Source of the DNA: Flavobacterium sp.
Lineage (GTDB): Bacteria; Bacteroidota; Bacteroidia; Flavobacteriales; Flavobacteriaceae
Assembly: GCF_027531905.1 (NCBI RefSeq)
Contig: NZ_JAPZSU010000018.1
Span: 1 to 64,000, forward strand
Length of the DNA: 64,000 nt
Direction: 5' to 3'
In this document: in pieces, positions 34,583 through 44,659 of the stretch
Layout: the number at the start of each line of letters is the position of its first letter
Numbering within the stretch: position 1 is the first letter of the stretch
Position numbers and translations under genes: made by a program
The notes under the pieces: generated by a model
Databases searched by the model: none
Seen by the model: the letters and a program-made list of their open reading frames with translations, nothing else
What the model was told of the DNA's origin: nothing

Positions 34583-36850
34583 TTACGCCTGACCTGCCGT
34601 TGCGATTAAGTTTAATGCAGAACCAGCCACAAACCAACCTATTTGGCTTTCATTGTAAGTATGATTCGCCAAAATCATATCTTTCGATCCTTCTGCATGA
34701 ACTACTTCTATTTTTAGCGGTCTTCCGGGTGCAAACTCCGTTAAATCTAAGAAATTAAAAGTATCATCTTCTTGAATTTTATCGTAGTCCAACTCATTGT
34801 TAAAAGTTAAAGCCAACATGCCTTGTTTCTTTAAGTTCGTTTCATGAATACGCGCAAATGATTTTACCAAAACGGCTTTAACGCCTAAAAATCGAGGCTC
34901 CATTGCCGCATGTTCCCTTGAAGACCCCTCTCCATAATTATGATCTCCTACAACTATTGAAGGAATTCTCGCAGCTTTATATGCTCTCTGAACCGCTGGA
35001 ACTGTGTCATAACTTCCCGTTAATTGATTTTTCACCTCATTTGCTTTTTGATTAAAAGCATTGATGGCTCCAATCAACATATTGTTGGAAATATTATCCA
35101 AATGACCTCGAAAACGCAACCATGGGCCAGCCATCGAAATATGATCTGTGGTACATTTACCAAAAGCTTTAATCAACAATTTAGCACCCGTTATGTTTTT
35201 GCCATCCCAAGCTTCAAAAGGAGCCAATAATTGCAAACGGTCTGAAGTTGGACTAACTACGATTTGTACTTTCGAACCATCCTCTGCTGGAGCTTGAAAA
35301 CCCGTATCATCTACCTCAAATCCTCTTTTGGGCAATTCGTCCCCGAAAGGAGCATTCAATTTCACGGGTTCTCCATTATCGTTCAACAAGCTATCGGTTA
35401 GCGGATTAAAATCCAATCTACCTGAAATAGCAAGTGCGGCTACCATTTCCGGAGAAGTTACAAAGGCGTGGGTATTTGGATTCCCATCGGCTCGTTTAGA
35501 AAAATTACGATTGAATGAGTGCACAATAGTATTTTTTTCTCCTTTATCCGCTCCTGCTCTATCCCATTGTCCGATACAAGGACCGCAGGCATTCGTAAAC
35601 ACTTTGGTTCCCATTTTTTCGAAAGTGGCAATAATTCCATCTCGCTCTATGGTATATCGAATTTGCTCTGAGCCTGGATTAATTCCAAATTCCGCTTTTG
35701 GCGTAATCCCATGAGCAACCGCTTGCTCCACAATAGAAGCGGCTCGAGCCATATCTTCATAAGAAGAATTGGTACAAGAACCTATAAGTCCCCATTCTAC
35801 TTTTATTGGCCAACCATTAGCGGCGGCTGCTTCCTTCATTTTCGAAACCGGAGTCCCTCTGTCTGGAGTGAATGGCCCATTGATATGAGGCTCTAATTCT
35901 GACAAGTTGATTTCAATCAATTGGTCAAAATAGTGTTCAGGATTGGCATATACTTCTGGGTCAGCCGTCAAATAAGAAGCAACAGCATCGGCGGCATCAA
36001 CCACATCCTGACGTCCCGTAGCTGCTAAATACCTACGCATAGCATCATCATATCCAAATGTAGAGGTGGTTGCGCCAATTTCAGCACCCATATTACAAAT
36101 TGTTCCTTTTCCTGTACAAGACATATTGATCGCCCCTTCACCAAAATACTCAACTACAGCTCCAGTTCCTCCTTTCACTGTTAGAATATCGGCTACTTTC
36201 AAAATGACATCTTTGGGTGCCGTCCATCCTGATAATTTACCTGTTAGCTTTACACCAATAAGCTTTGGAAACTTTAATTCCCAAGACATCCCTGACATTA
36301 CATCTACCGCATCAGCTCCACCAACACCTATGGCTAACATCCCTAAACCACCTGCATTTACGGTATGTGAATCGGTACCAATCATCATTCCGCCAGGGAA
36401 AGCATAATTTTCTAAAACAATTTGGTGAATAATCCCAGATCCTGGTTTCCAAAATCCAATACCATATTTATTAGAAACCGATGATAAAAAATCAAATACC
36501 TCTTTCGATTGTGTATTGGCTACAGCCAAATCAGATTTAGCTCCGTTTTTAGCCAAAATTAAGTGATCGCAATGGACAGTTGTTGGGACAGCTACTGTTT
36601 TCTTTCCCGCATGCATGAATTGCAACAAAGCCATTTGAGCGGTAGCATCTTGACAAGCTACCCTGTCTGGTGCAAAATCTACATAGTCCTGTCTTCTTTC
36701 GTAAACAGACTTTGCCTTACCATCCCAGAGATGGCTGTAAAGAATTTTCTCTGTTAAAGTAAGGGGGCGACCAACCATCTCGCGTGCAGCATCAACACGT
36801 TCAGCCATGCTGGCGTACACTTTTTTAATCATTTCAATATCAAAAGCCAT
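34583..36850 (-). CDS. acnA: Aconitate hydratase (mitochondrial/AcnA-type, 755 aa)
   Basis: A 755-residue [4Fe-4S] enzyme that interconverts citrate and isocitrate. [39 protein letters not shown] (split by one turn), [16 protein letters not shown] and [13 protein letters not shown] contain the substrate-binding residues and the three cluster cysteines. [22 protein letters not shown] belongs to the mobile swivel domain with the catalytic Ser. The length and order match the mitochondrial-type aconitase. It lies 124 bases from acnB with a terminator between them, so the two are expressed as separate units. Confidence 0.95.
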   Translation of the reverse strand: MAFDIEMIKKVYASMAERVDAAREMVGRPLTLTEKILYSHLWDGKAKSVYERRQDYVDFAPDRVACQDATAQMALLQFMHAGKKTVAVPTTVHCDHLILAKNGAKSDLAVANTQSKEVFDFLSSVSNKYGIGFWKPGSGIIHQIVLENYAFPGGMMIGTDSHTVNAGGLGMLAIGVGGADAVDVMSGMSWELKFPKLIGVKLTGKLSGWTAPKDVILKVADILTVKGGTGAVVEYFGEGAINMSCTGKGTICNMGAEIGATTSTFGYDDAMRRYLAATGRQDVVDAADAVASYLTADPEVYANPEHYFDQLIEINLSELEPHINGPFTPDRGTPVSKMKEAAAANGWPIKVEWGLIGSCTNSSYEDMARAASIVEQAVAHGITPKAEFGINPGSEQIRYTIERDGIIATFEKMGTKVFTNACGPCIGQWDRAGADKGEKNTIVHSFNRNFSKRADGNPNTHAFVTSPEMVAALAISGRLDFNPLTDSLLNDNGEPVKLNAPFGDELPKRGFEVDDTGFQAPAEDGSKVQIVVSPTSDRLQLLAPFEAWDGKNITGAKLLIKAFGKCTTDHISMAGPWLRFRGHLDNISNNMLIGAINAFNQKANEVKNQLTGSYDTVPAVQRAYKAARIPSIVVGDHNYGEGSSREHAAMEPRFLGVKAVLVKSFARIHETNLKKQGMLALTFNNELDYDKIQEDDTFNFLDLTEFAPGRPLKIEVVHAEGSKDMILANHTYNESQIGWFVAGSALNLIATAGQA

Positions 36851-36915
36851 AAGATAAATTTGTTTTAGTTATTCCTTTTTGAACATCACAATTTACGACA
36901 AATAAAGTAGCAAAT

Positions 36916-36949
36916 AAAAAAAGCCCGAGTTAATATACTCGGGCTTTGT
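36916..36949 (-). terminator. Terminator of acnB
   Basis: AAAGCCCGAGT and ACTCGGGCTTT arms with a short TATATTA loop, then a T-tract on the minus strand, about 25 bases after the acnB stop. Confidence 0.85.
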
Positions 36950-36974
36950 ATTTTATAAAAAAATTATAAAAGAA

Positions 36975-39746
36975 TTACATCACTAATTGTTTGTTTGATG
37001 GCGAAAACTTAGTTAAGTTGATTCCGTCAACAGCTGCAATATACTCTTCGATAGTTGGTGTTCTACCAAGAACGGTAGACAAGACTACCACTGGCGTAGA
37101 AGAAAGTAACGATTCTCCTTTTTTGCCTTCAGCATCCTCTACTACTCTTCCTTGGAAAAGACGAGTAGATGTAGCCATTACTGTATCTCCTTTCGAAGCT
37201 TTTTCTTGGTTACCCATACAAAGATTACAACCTGGACGCTCTAAATACAGCATATTTTCATATTCCGTACGTGCAGCAGCTTTCGGTGCATTATCATCAA
37301 ATTCAAAACCAGAGTATTTTTGTAATACTTCCCAGTCTCCTTCAGCTTTCAACTCATCAACAATATTATACGTTGGTGGAGCTACTACAAGAGGAGCTTT
37401 GAACTCTACTTTACCGTTTTGTGCTTCGATATTTTTAAGCATTTGTGCCAAAATTTTCATATCGCCTTTATGCACCATGCAAGAACCAATAAACCCAAGA
37501 TCTACTTTTTTATCCCCTCCATAAAAAGACAAAGGTCTGATGGTATCATGGGTATATCGTTTAGATACATCGGCATTATTTACATCTGGATCAGCAATCA
37601 TTGGTTCAGCGATTTGATCCAAATCCACTTCAACTTCTGCGTAGTATTTAGCATTTGCATCTGGAGTTAAAGCTGGTTTCTCTCCTGATTTAATTTCAGC
37701 AATTCTCTTATTCGCTTTATCAATTAAGCCTTTTAGTACCTGATTTTTATTATCCATTCCTTTATCAATCATGATTTGGATTCTGCTTTTGGCAATCTCC
37801 AATGATTCGATTAAAGTATTGTCTTCAGAAATACAGATAGCCGCTTTGGCTTTCATTTCAGCTGACCAGTCGGTAAAAGTAAAGGCTTGATCCGCAGTAA
37901 GTGTTCCAATATGCACCTCGATAACTCTACCTTGGAACACATTTTCTCCACCAAACTTCTTAAGCATTTGGGCTTGTGTAGCATGAACAACATCACGGAA
38001 ATCCATGTATTCTTTCATGCTTCCTTTGAATGTTACCTTCACTGATTCTGGAATTGGCATTGATGCTTCACCAGTAGCCAAAGCCAAAGCCACAGTTCCT
38101 GAGTCGGCCCCAAAAGCAACACCTTTCGACATACGCGTGTGAGAGTCACCACCAATAATGATCGCCCAATCATCAACTGTAATATCATTCAATACTTTAT
38201 GAATTACATCTGTCATAGCATGATAAACCCCTTTTGGATCACGAGCCGTAATCAATCCGAAATCGTTCATGAATTGCATCAATTTTGGAATGTTTGCCTG
38301 TGCTTTTTTATCCCAAACCGAAGCCGTGTGACAACCCGATTGATAAGCACCATCAACGATTGGTGAAATCACTGTAGCCGCCATAGACTCCAATTCTTGA
38401 GCCGTCATCAAACCTGTTGTATCTTGCGACCCTACAATATTTACCGTTACACGAACATCAGAACCAGCATGCAACGCTTTGTCTGAAATCGTACCGACAG
38501 CATTTTTATTGAATATTTTCTCTACAGCTGTTAAGCCTTGTCCTTCAATTGTGATTTCTTTAGAAGGAGCATACACCAAAGGAATTTTGATTCCTAAAAG
38601 TTTAGCTGCAAAAGTTTGTACTTTTTTACCAAAAACGATGGCATAAGAACCACCAGCTTTGATAAATTCCATTTTTTGAGGCGTAAATGCTTTAGAAATG
38701 TCAATCAATTCTTGATCGCCGTTGTAAAGTTTTTTCGTTTTAGTATTTATGGTAAAAACAGTACCCGTTGCCACAGAATATGCTTGTTCAAGAATCACTT
38801 CTCCATTTTCATCACGAAGAGGTTTTCCCTCTGCATCCAATTTTTTAACCCAGTTTTTAAGGTCAATTCCAATTCCACCTGTAACATCAACAGTAGTAAG
38901 GAAAATTGGTGAAATTCCATTTGTTCCCCCTACAATTGGGGCAAAATTTACAAAGGGTACATAAGGGCTGGCTTGTTTTCCAGTCCAAAGTGCCACATTA
39001 TTTACACCAGACATTCTTGACGACCCCACTCCCATGGTTCCCTTTTCTGCAATCAACATTACAGACTTATCAGGATGTTGTGCTTGCAACGCTTTAATTT
39101 CCTCTTGTGCTTTAGGCGAAATCATGCATTTTCCATGAAGTTCACGATCCGAACGAGAGTGAGCTTGGTTACCTGGAGATAATAAATCCGTAGAAATATC
39201 ACCTTCTCCAGCTATATAAGCAACTACTTTAATTTCTTCGGCTATCGCTGGAAGTTTAGTAAAAAATTCTGCCTGTGCATAGCTTTCAACAATCTCTTTG
39301 GCAATTTCATTACCACTTTCGAACGCTACTTTTAGTCGATTTAAGTCGGCTTCGTAAAGGTACACTTGTGTTTTAAGCACTGATGCTGCTTCTTTAGCAA
39401 TAGCAACATCATTCCCTAAGGCTAAGTCTAGCAACACTTCTATAGAAGGCCCACCTTTCATGTGCGATAACAACTCTAACGCAAAAGCAGGAGTAATTTC
39501 TTTTACTACAGATTCTCCTAAAATAATCTCTTTCAAAAACTTTGCTTTTACACCAGCCGCACTAGTTGTACCCGGCAAAGTATTGTAAATAAAAAAGTGA
39601 AGAGAATCAGCTCGATATTGATTATCAATATCTTTAATTTGCGCAATGATTTCGCTCAACAATTCAGCAGTATCAATTGGCTTAGGGTGTAATCCTTGGA
39701 TTTTTCGTTCTTCGATCTCCTTGATGTAATCGTGATAAATGCTCAT
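36975..39746 (-). CDS. acnB: Bifunctional aconitate hydratase 2 / 2-methylisocitrate dehydratase
   Basis: A 923-residue AcnB-type enzyme. The N-terminal HEAT-like domain (MSIYHDYIKEIEERKIQGLHPKP) is specific to AcnB. A swivel domain follows (SDRELHGKCMISP, MLIAEKGTMGVGSSRMSGVNN), and the C-terminal catalytic domain has IIGGDSHTRMSKGVAFGADSG, LGFIGSCMVHKGDMK and ERPGCNLCMGNQ with the cluster cysteines. It acts in the citric acid cycle and can hydrate 2-methyl-cis-aconitate in the methylcitrate cycle. A TAAATTTG -7 box lies about 80 bases upstream. Having both AcnA and AcnB adjacent is a redundancy, possibly for oxidative-stress or growth-phase use. Confidence 0.96.
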   Translation of the reverse strand: MSIYHDYIKEIEERKIQGLHPKPIDTAELLSEIIAQIKDIDNQYRADSLHFFIYNTLPGTTSAAGVKAKFLKEIILGESVVKEITPAFALELLSHMKGGPSIEVLLDLALGNDVAIAKEAASVLKTQVYLYEADLNRLKVAFESGNEIAKEIVESYAQAEFFTKLPAIAEEIKVVAYIAGEGDISTDLLSPGNQAHSRSDRELHGKCMISPKAQEEIKALQAQHPDKSVMLIAEKGTMGVGSSRMSGVNNVALWTGKQASPYVPFVNFAPIVGGTNGISPIFLTTVDVTGGIGIDLKNWVKKLDAEGKPLRDENGEVILEQAYSVATGTVFTINTKTKKLYNGDQELIDISKAFTPQKMEFIKAGGSYAIVFGKKVQTFAAKLLGIKIPLVYAPSKEITIEGQGLTAVEKIFNKNAVGTISDKALHAGSDVRVTVNIVGSQDTTGLMTAQELESMAATVISPIVDGAYQSGCHTASVWDKKAQANIPKLMQFMNDFGLITARDPKGVYHAMTDVIHKVLNDITVDDWAIIIGGDSHTRMSKGVAFGADSGTVALALATGEASMPIPESVKVTFKGSMKEYMDFRDVVHATQAQMLKKFGGENVFQGRVIEVHIGTLTADQAFTFTDWSAEMKAKAAICISEDNTLIESLEIAKSRIQIMIDKGMDNKNQVLKGLIDKANKRIAEIKSGEKPALTPDANAKYYAEVEVDLDQIAEPMIADPDVNNADVSKRYTHDTIRPLSFYGGDKKVDLGFIGSCMVHKGDMKILAQMLKNIEAQNGKVEFKAPLVVAPPTYNIVDELKAEGDWEVLQKYSGFEFDDNAPKAAARTEYENMLYLERPGCNLCMGNQEKASKGDTVMATSTRLFQGRVVEDAEGKKGESLLSSTPVVVLSTVLGRTPTIEEYIAAVDGINLTKFSPSNKQLVM

Positions 39747-39828
39747 AATGTAGTATGTTAATGACCTTTTTTATTGATTTTTTCAATACCAAAAGCCATA
39801 ATAATTAAGTGTTTTTATTTTTTGTACG

Positions 39829-39836
39829 CAAATTTA
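39829..39836 (-). promoter_or_regulatory. -7 box of the acnB promoter
   Basis: Minus-strand TAAATTTG fits TAnnTTTG, with a TTT at the -33 distance. The leader to the ATG is about 80 bases. The remaining DNA of 39747-40074 is very AT-rich and, apart from this and the next terminator, shows nothing recognisable. Confidence 0.5.
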
Positions 39837-40012
39837 GGAATTAAAGCTGAGATTTAAAAAAAATTTAATAGAACTCCCTTTTTTGGAAATTATTATTGCT
39901 AAAAACAGCACATTACTGATTTTTATTGATAAAAAATCAATTTATTATTAAAATTTTACCAATTCAATATTTTAAAAAGATTTTTTTATCAATATCAAAA
40001 TAGGACCCAAAA

Positions 40013-40053
40013 TAAAAAAAGGTTCTTTGTTGTATTTCAAACAAAGAACCTTT
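40013..40053 (-). terminator. Terminator of moxR
   Basis: AAAGGTTCTTTGTT and AACAAAGAACCTTT form a 14-bp stem followed on the minus strand by a T-tract, 22 bases past the moxR stop. Confidence 0.85.
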
Positions 40054-40074
40054 CTAAATTAGACAACTATAACG

Positions 40075-41028
40075 TTATAAAAGCTTTTCGATGATCATTT
40101 CTTCCGAGATTCCTTCGGCATCAGCTTTATAGTTTTTGATGATTCTATGACGCAAAATTCCAATAGCCACTGCCTTTACATCTTCAATATCTGGTGAGAA
40201 TTTGCCATTAAAAGCCGCATTGGCTTTGGCAGCTATAATCAAATTTTGCGAAGCCCTTGGACCTGCGCCCCAATCCAAATAATTTTTTACGTAATCATTA
40301 GACAAAGGGTTATTAGGTCGCGTTTTACTAACTAAAGTAACTGCATATTCAATCACGTTGTCAGCCACAGGAATACGACGAATCAAATGCTGATACGCTA
40401 TTATTTCTTCTGCTGTAAATAACGGATTAATAGCTAACTTAACATCAGAAGTTGTGTTTTTAACTACTTGCACTTCTTCCAAAAAGGAAGGATAATCTAA
40501 TTTGATTGCAAACATAAAACGATCTAACTGTGCCTCAGGCAAAGGATAGGTTCCTTCTTGCTCGATTGGGTTTTGAGTTGCCAACACAAAATAGGGCAAA
40601 TCTAATTTATAGTTATGACCTGCAATAGTCACTGCTCGCTCTTGCATTGCTTCTAGCAAAGCAGCTTGCGTTTTTGGAGGTGTTCTATTGATTTCATCTG
40701 CCAAAATAATATTGGAGAAAATTGGCCCTTTAATGAATTTGAATTGTCGGTTTTCGTCTAAAATTTCACTTCCTAAAATATCAGAAGGCATCAAATCTGG
40801 TGTAAACTGAATTCTTTTAAAATCCAAACCTAAAGCTTGTGCCAAAGTATTTACCATAAGGGTTTTTGCTAAACCAGGAACGCCCACCAATAATGCGTGC
40901 CCTCCAGAAAAAATAGAAAGTACGATTTGATCAATCACATCGTCTTGACCTACAATAATTTTTGCAATCTCTGATTTGAGTTGGTTGCGCTTTTGAACTA
41001 AAGCATGAATCGCATCAACATCTGACAT
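40075..41028 (-). CDS. MoxR-family AAA+ ATPase
   Basis: A 317-residue AAA+ protein. Walker A is LLVGVPGLAKT, Walker B ADEINRTPPKTQAALLEAMQE with the MoxR insert, sensor 1 LATQNPIEQEGTYPLPEAQLDRF, and a C-terminal lid has PRASQNLIIAAKANA. MoxR proteins act as chaperones for metal insertion or for VWA-domain partners; no VWA gene is next to it here, so the partner is not visible. It sits between the moxR terminator and the SurA-like gene, each with its own terminator. Confidence 0.93.
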   Translation of the reverse strand: MSDVDAIHALVQKRNQLKSEIAKIIVGQDDVIDQIVLSIFSGGHALLVGVPGLAKTLMVNTLAQALGLDFKRIQFTPDLMPSDILGSEILDENRQFKFIKGPIFSNIILADEINRTPPKTQAALLEAMQERAVTIAGHNYKLDLPYFVLATQNPIEQEGTYPLPEAQLDRFMFAIKLDYPSFLEEVQVVKNTTSDVKLAINPLFTAEEIIAYQHLIRRIPVADNVIEYAVTLVSKTRPNNPLSNDYVKNYLDWGAGPRASQNLIIAAKANAAFNGKFSPDIEDVKAVAIGILRHRIIKNYKADAEGISEEMIIEKLL

Positions 41029-41045
41029 ATAAGTATGTTTTAATT

Positions 41046-41088
41046 AAAAAAGAGTTAGTTTATGAAATCATAAAACTAACCCTTTTTA
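41046..41088 (-). terminator. Terminator of the SurA-like gene
   Basis: GTTAGTTTATGA pairs with TCATAAAACTAAC (one bulged base), with A- and T-tracts on either side, between the SurA-like stop and the moxR start. Confidence 0.75.
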
Positions 41089-41103
41089 TTTATTTTATAA
41101 AAA

Positions 41104-42507
41104 TTATTTTTTCAACCAGTTATTGGTGAAGGCGCAATCACGGTACTCTCCAATAATTTTAATATAGGTTTCTTTAATCTTTTCATCAAACCATTTCCCT
41201 ACCGCTTTGATTTGTTTTTCTTTCAAAGCCAAATCTTTAATCTTGATATAATCTTTAGCATAATCCGCAGTATGTTCGTCGATTCTGTTGGTAACGGTAA
41301 TAATCTTAAACGTCTTCTTTCCTTGGTCTTCTTCCATAAAAGGTTGAGAAATCTCTTTGTCTTTTAGATTAGAAACTCTACTGTACAAACTTGGATCCAT
41401 TTTGGTCAACTCAAAACGAGTGTCTTGGGTTTTTGGATTAATCAAAGCGCCGCCATTGGCTCTTGTTTCTTTTTCTTCAGAAAGTGTTCTTGCTGCTTCA
41501 GCGAAAGTAATGTCTTTATCGATGATTCTTTTTCTAATCAAATCTATTTTTTCTTTGGCTTCTTTGACAGATGCCTCAGAAACGGTTGGCGTAAGTAGGA
41601 TATGACGTAATTCTAATTCTTGCCCTTTTATTTTTTCAACTAAAATGATATGAAATCCAAAAGAGGTTTCAAAGGGTTCCGAAATTTCTCCTTCGGCTAA
41701 CTTGAATGCCACTTCTTTAAACTCCTTAACAAATGGTGTTCTTCTATTGATTTTATAAAACCCGCCTGTTCTTCTTCCGTCAGGATCTTGAGTATATAAA
41801 ACTGCTTTGGTGGAAAAACTGGCACCTCCTTCAACTTCTTTTTTGAAGCCTTTCAAACGATCTATCACCTTTTGTTTGTCTTCCTGAGTTACTACTGGAG
41901 CAACAACAATTTGTGCTACTTCCATTTCGGCTCCAAATGTAGGTAAATCTGCTTTTGGGATTGCTTTAAAGTAATTACGAACTTCTTCTGGAGTGATTTC
42001 TACGCCATCAACAATTTTTTTACCCATTTCTGAGCTTAATTTTTGCTCTTTTAACACGTCAAAAAATGTAGATCTCAATTCTTCCTCGGAGCTTTTTTTG
42101 TACATCTCTACCACTTTATCCATAGAACCTAAATTCTCAACCATATAATTGAGACGTTCTTCCATCATTCCTTTGATATCAGAGTCTGAAACGACAACAC
42201 TATCTTGAATGGCTTGATGCGCATAGAGTTTGTCTTCTAGTAATTTTCCAAGCATTTGGCATCTTGAAACTCCTTTTACAGAACCACCAGCTGCGGTAAT
42301 TTCTAAAAATGATTTATCTATATCTGAATCTAATACTATATAATCTCCAACGGTTGCAATTACTCCATCTACTTTTTGTCGTTTGGCTGGATTTTCTTTT
42401 ACCACCTCAGTAGTTTTTTCCTTGATCACTTCTTGCGCATTCATTGCGAAAGAGGTCATTAAAACGAAACAAATAGGAAGTACAAAATTGTATTTTAAAA
42501 ACTTCAT
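41104..42507 (-). CDS. SurA-like periplasmic peptidylprolyl isomerase
   Basis: 467 residues with the signal peptide MKFLKYNFVLPICFVLMTSFAMNA-Q. A SurA N-terminal chaperone domain (KVDGVIATVGDYIVLDSDIDKSF, then a SCRQ-like ML GKLLEDKLYAHQAI segment) precedes two parvulin domains: EVAQIVVAPVV...GGFYKINRRTPFVKEFKEVAFKL and ELRHILLTPTVSEA...NGGALINPKTQDTRF. It is a folding factor for outer-membrane proteins. Length and domain order match SurA. The C-terminal DYIKIKDLALKEKQIKAVGKWF helix is also typical. Confidence 0.88.
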   Translation of the reverse strand: MKFLKYNFVLPICFVLMTSFAMNAQEVIKEKTTEVVKENPAKRQKVDGVIATVGDYIVLDSDIDKSFLEITAAGGSVKGVSRCQMLGKLLEDKLYAHQAIQDSVVVSDSDIKGMMEERLNYMVENLGSMDKVVEMYKKSSEEELRSTFFDVLKEQKLSSEMGKKIVDGVEITPEEVRNYFKAIPKADLPTFGAEMEVAQIVVAPVVTQEDKQKVIDRLKGFKKEVEGGASFSTKAVLYTQDPDGRRTGGFYKINRRTPFVKEFKEVAFKLAEGEISEPFETSFGFHIILVEKIKGQELELRHILLTPTVSEASVKEAKEKIDLIRKRIIDKDITFAEAARTLSEEKETRANGGALINPKTQDTRFELTKMDPSLYSRVSNLKDKEISQPFMEEDQGKKTFKIITVTNRIDEHTADYAKDYIKIKDLALKEKQIKAVGKWFDEKIKETYIKIIGEYRDCAFTNNWLKK

Positions 42508-42768
42508 CGAAAAAAGGTTAAATTGTATGTATTAAATTATTTTTTGCTCTGCTGATTTCTTGCTTATTACACTTTTTAACTTCTTAGTAGCTATTGTAAC
42601 GTATTCTGTTTACAAAAATTACTATTAAGAAAAAGCATATAAATTGCCAACAAAAATAGCAATTCAAAGACATAATACAACTATAGGCCCTACTATTAAC
42701 AAAAAATTATTAACATACAATACTTGAGGGGATTTAAAGTGAAACCAAAAAGGTAAAATGTGGCTTTT

Positions 42769-42834
42769 TAGCCCCGATAGCAGTGAAAATCCCCCGCTTT
42801 TTTTTGCGGGGATTGTAACGGATAGCGGGACGAT
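42769..42834 (+). repeat. Conserved stem-loop element, copy 3
   Basis: AGCCCCGATAGCAGTGAAAATCC-like left flank and GATTGTAACGGATAGCGGGACG right flank, split by the hairpin ATCCCCCGC-T tract-GCGGGGAT (42789-42813). It matches copies 1 and 2 in both flanks but has a different stem. It lies in the 475-base divergent gap between the SurA-like gene and prfC, where a terminator is not needed; the rest of that gap is AT-rich. Confidence 0.6.
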
Positions 42835-42955
42835 GATCACAAATAAGCTAGTTGTTTGCTGCTCCTAATGCTACTTTTTGTTGGTTTCGTTTTCATTAGA
42901 AACCGATAAAAAACAGATTTGTACTTGCTTTTTTTTAATTCGTGTTTATAAATAG

Positions 42956-42963
42956 TACTTTTG
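42956..42963 (+). promoter_or_regulatory. -7 box of the prfC promoter
   Basis: TACTTTTG matches TAnnTTTG exactly, with a T-rich segment at the -33 position. The distance to the ATG at 42983 leaves a leader of about a dozen bases. Confidence 0.6.
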
Positions 42964-42982
42964 CAAACTATTTAAAGCAGCT

Positions 42983-44572
42983 ATGAGTTTTTTACAAGAA
43001 ATACAACGCAGAAGAACGTTTGGCATCATTTCACATCCGGATGCCGGAAAAACTACACTTACCGAAAAATTATTGCTTTTTGGGGGTGCTATTCAAGAGG
43101 CAGGAGCCGTTAAAAACAACAAAATTAAAAAAGGGGCTACCAGTGACTTTATGGAGATTGAACGCCAAAGAGGAATCTCGGTTTCCACTTCGGTTTTGGC
43201 TTTTAATTACAAGGATAAAAAAATCAACATTCTAGATACGCCTGGGCATAAGGATTTTGCTGAGGATACGTTCCGAACCTTAACGGCGGTAGACAGTGTT
43301 ATTGTTGTCATAGACGTGGCGAAAGGTGTCGAGGAACAGACTGAAAAATTAGTGGCTGTTTGTAGAATGAGAAACATTCCGATGATTGTTTTTATCAACA
43401 AATTAGACCGTGAAGGTAAGGACGCCTTTGATTTGATGGATGAAGTAGAACAGAAATTGGGTCTTACTGTAACTCCTTTGAGTTTCCCGATTGGTATGGG
43501 GTATGATTTTCAAGGTATCTACAACTTATGGGAACAAAACATCAATCTTTTTAGTGGCGATAGCCGAAAAAACATAGAAGAAACAATTGCTTTCTCTGAT
43601 GTTCAAAGCCCAGAATTAGAAAAAATTATCGGTGCAAAACCTGCGGACAAACTTCGTGAAGAACTAGAATTGATTGATGAAGTATATCCAAAATTTGACC
43701 GTCAAGACTATTTGGACGGGAAAATTCAACCAGTATTTTTTGGTTCGGCTTTGAATAATTTTGGGGTAAGAGAGTTATTAGATTGCTTTGTAGCCATCGC
43801 TCCATCGCCAAGAGCCAAAGAATCAGAAACAAGATTGGTAGATCCTAAAGAAGAAAAAATGTCAGGTTTTGTGTTTAAAATTCATGCGAATATGGATCCA
43901 AAACACAGAGACCGTTTGGCGTTTATAAAAATTGTATCGGGAACTTTTGAAAGAAACAAGCCGTATTACCATGTTCGCCAAAAGAAAAATTTAAAGTTCT
44001 CTAGCCCTAATGCTTTTTTTGCGGAGAAAAAAGAGATTGTTGACATTTCTTATCCTGGAGATATTGTGGGATTACACGATACAGGGAATTTCAAAATTGG
44101 TGACACGCTGACCGAAGGCGAGATTATGAGTTTCAAAGGAATTCCAAGTTTCTCACCAGAACACTTTAGATACATCAATAATGCCGATCCGTTAAAAGCA
44201 AAACAACTGGACAAAGGGGTTGACCAATTAATGGACGAAGGTGTTGCCCAGTTATTCACACTCGAAATGAATAACCGTAAAGTAATCGGTACGGTTGGTG
44301 CGCTTCAATATGAGGTAATTCAGTATCGCTTGGAGCATGAATATGGTGCAAAATGTACCTATGAAAACTTCCCTGTTCATAAAGCGTGTTGGGTAAAACC
44401 AGACGATGCTAAAAACGAAGAATTCAAAGAATTCAAACGTATCAAACAGAAGTTTTTGGCCAAAGACAAATACAACCAACTAGTATTTCTTGCCGATTCT
44501 GATTTTACTATTCAAATGACACAAAGCAAATTCCCGAGCGTTAAATTATTTTTTACTTCAGAATTTGATTAA
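42983..44572 (+). CDS. prfC: Peptide chain release factor 3
   Basis: A 529-residue translational GTPase. GIISHPDAGKTTLTEKLL is the P-loop, QRGISVSTSV the switch I region, ILDTPGHKDFAEDT the G3 motif and FINKLDREGKD the G4 NKxD. Later EF-G-like domains contain MDEGVAQLFTLEMNNRKVIGTVGALQYEV (split over two strands), characteristic of RF3. It recycles RF1/RF2 from the ribosome after termination. It has its own promoter and a terminator, so it is monocistronic. Confidence 0.97.
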   Translation: MSFLQEIQRRRTFGIISHPDAGKTTLTEKLLLFGGAIQEAGAVKNNKIKKGATSDFMEIERQRGISVSTSVLAFNYKDKKINILDTPGHKDFAEDTFRTLTAVDSVIVVIDVAKGVEEQTEKLVAVCRMRNIPMIVFINKLDREGKDAFDLMDEVEQKLGLTVTPLSFPIGMGYDFQGIYNLWEQNINLFSGDSRKNIEETIAFSDVQSPELEKIIGAKPADKLREELELIDEVYPKFDRQDYLDGKIQPVFFGSALNNFGVRELLDCFVAIAPSPRAKESETRLVDPKEEKMSGFVFKIHANMDPKHRDRLAFIKIVSGTFERNKPYYHVRQKKNLKFSSPNAFFAEKKEIVDISYPGDIVGLHDTGNFKIGDTLTEGEIMSFKGIPSFSPEHFRYINNADPLKAKQLDKGVDQLMDEGVAQLFTLEMNNRKVIGTVGALQYEVIQYRLEHEYGAKCTYENFPVHKACWVKPDDAKNEEFKEFKRIKQKFLAKDKYNQLVFLADSDFTIQMTQSKFPSVKLFFTSEFD

Positions 44573-44576
44573 TACC

Positions 44577-44610
44577 AAAAAGCCAACTCTAAAAAGTTGG
44601 CTTTTGTTTT
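44577..44610 (+). terminator. Terminator of prfC
   Basis: AAAAGCCAACT and AGTTGGCTTTT arms followed by GTTTT, five bases after the prfC stop. Confidence 0.85.
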
Positions 44611-44626
44611 GCTTATAAATCCAAAC

Positions 44627-44655
44627 AAAAAAAGACTTCTTAACGAAGTCTTTTT
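44627..44655 (-). terminator. Terminator of the DUF3467 gene
   Basis: AAAAAGACTTC and GAAGTCTTTTT form a stem with a TTAAC loop; the T-tract is on the minus strand, just past the DUF3467 stop. Confidence 0.8.
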
Positions 44656-44659
44656 GTAT

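Noticed and set aside
43207-43401. Minus-strand open frames inside prfC, rpoB, rpoC, acnA and acnB
   Set aside because: They are antisense shadows of well-conserved genes and have no recognisable product.
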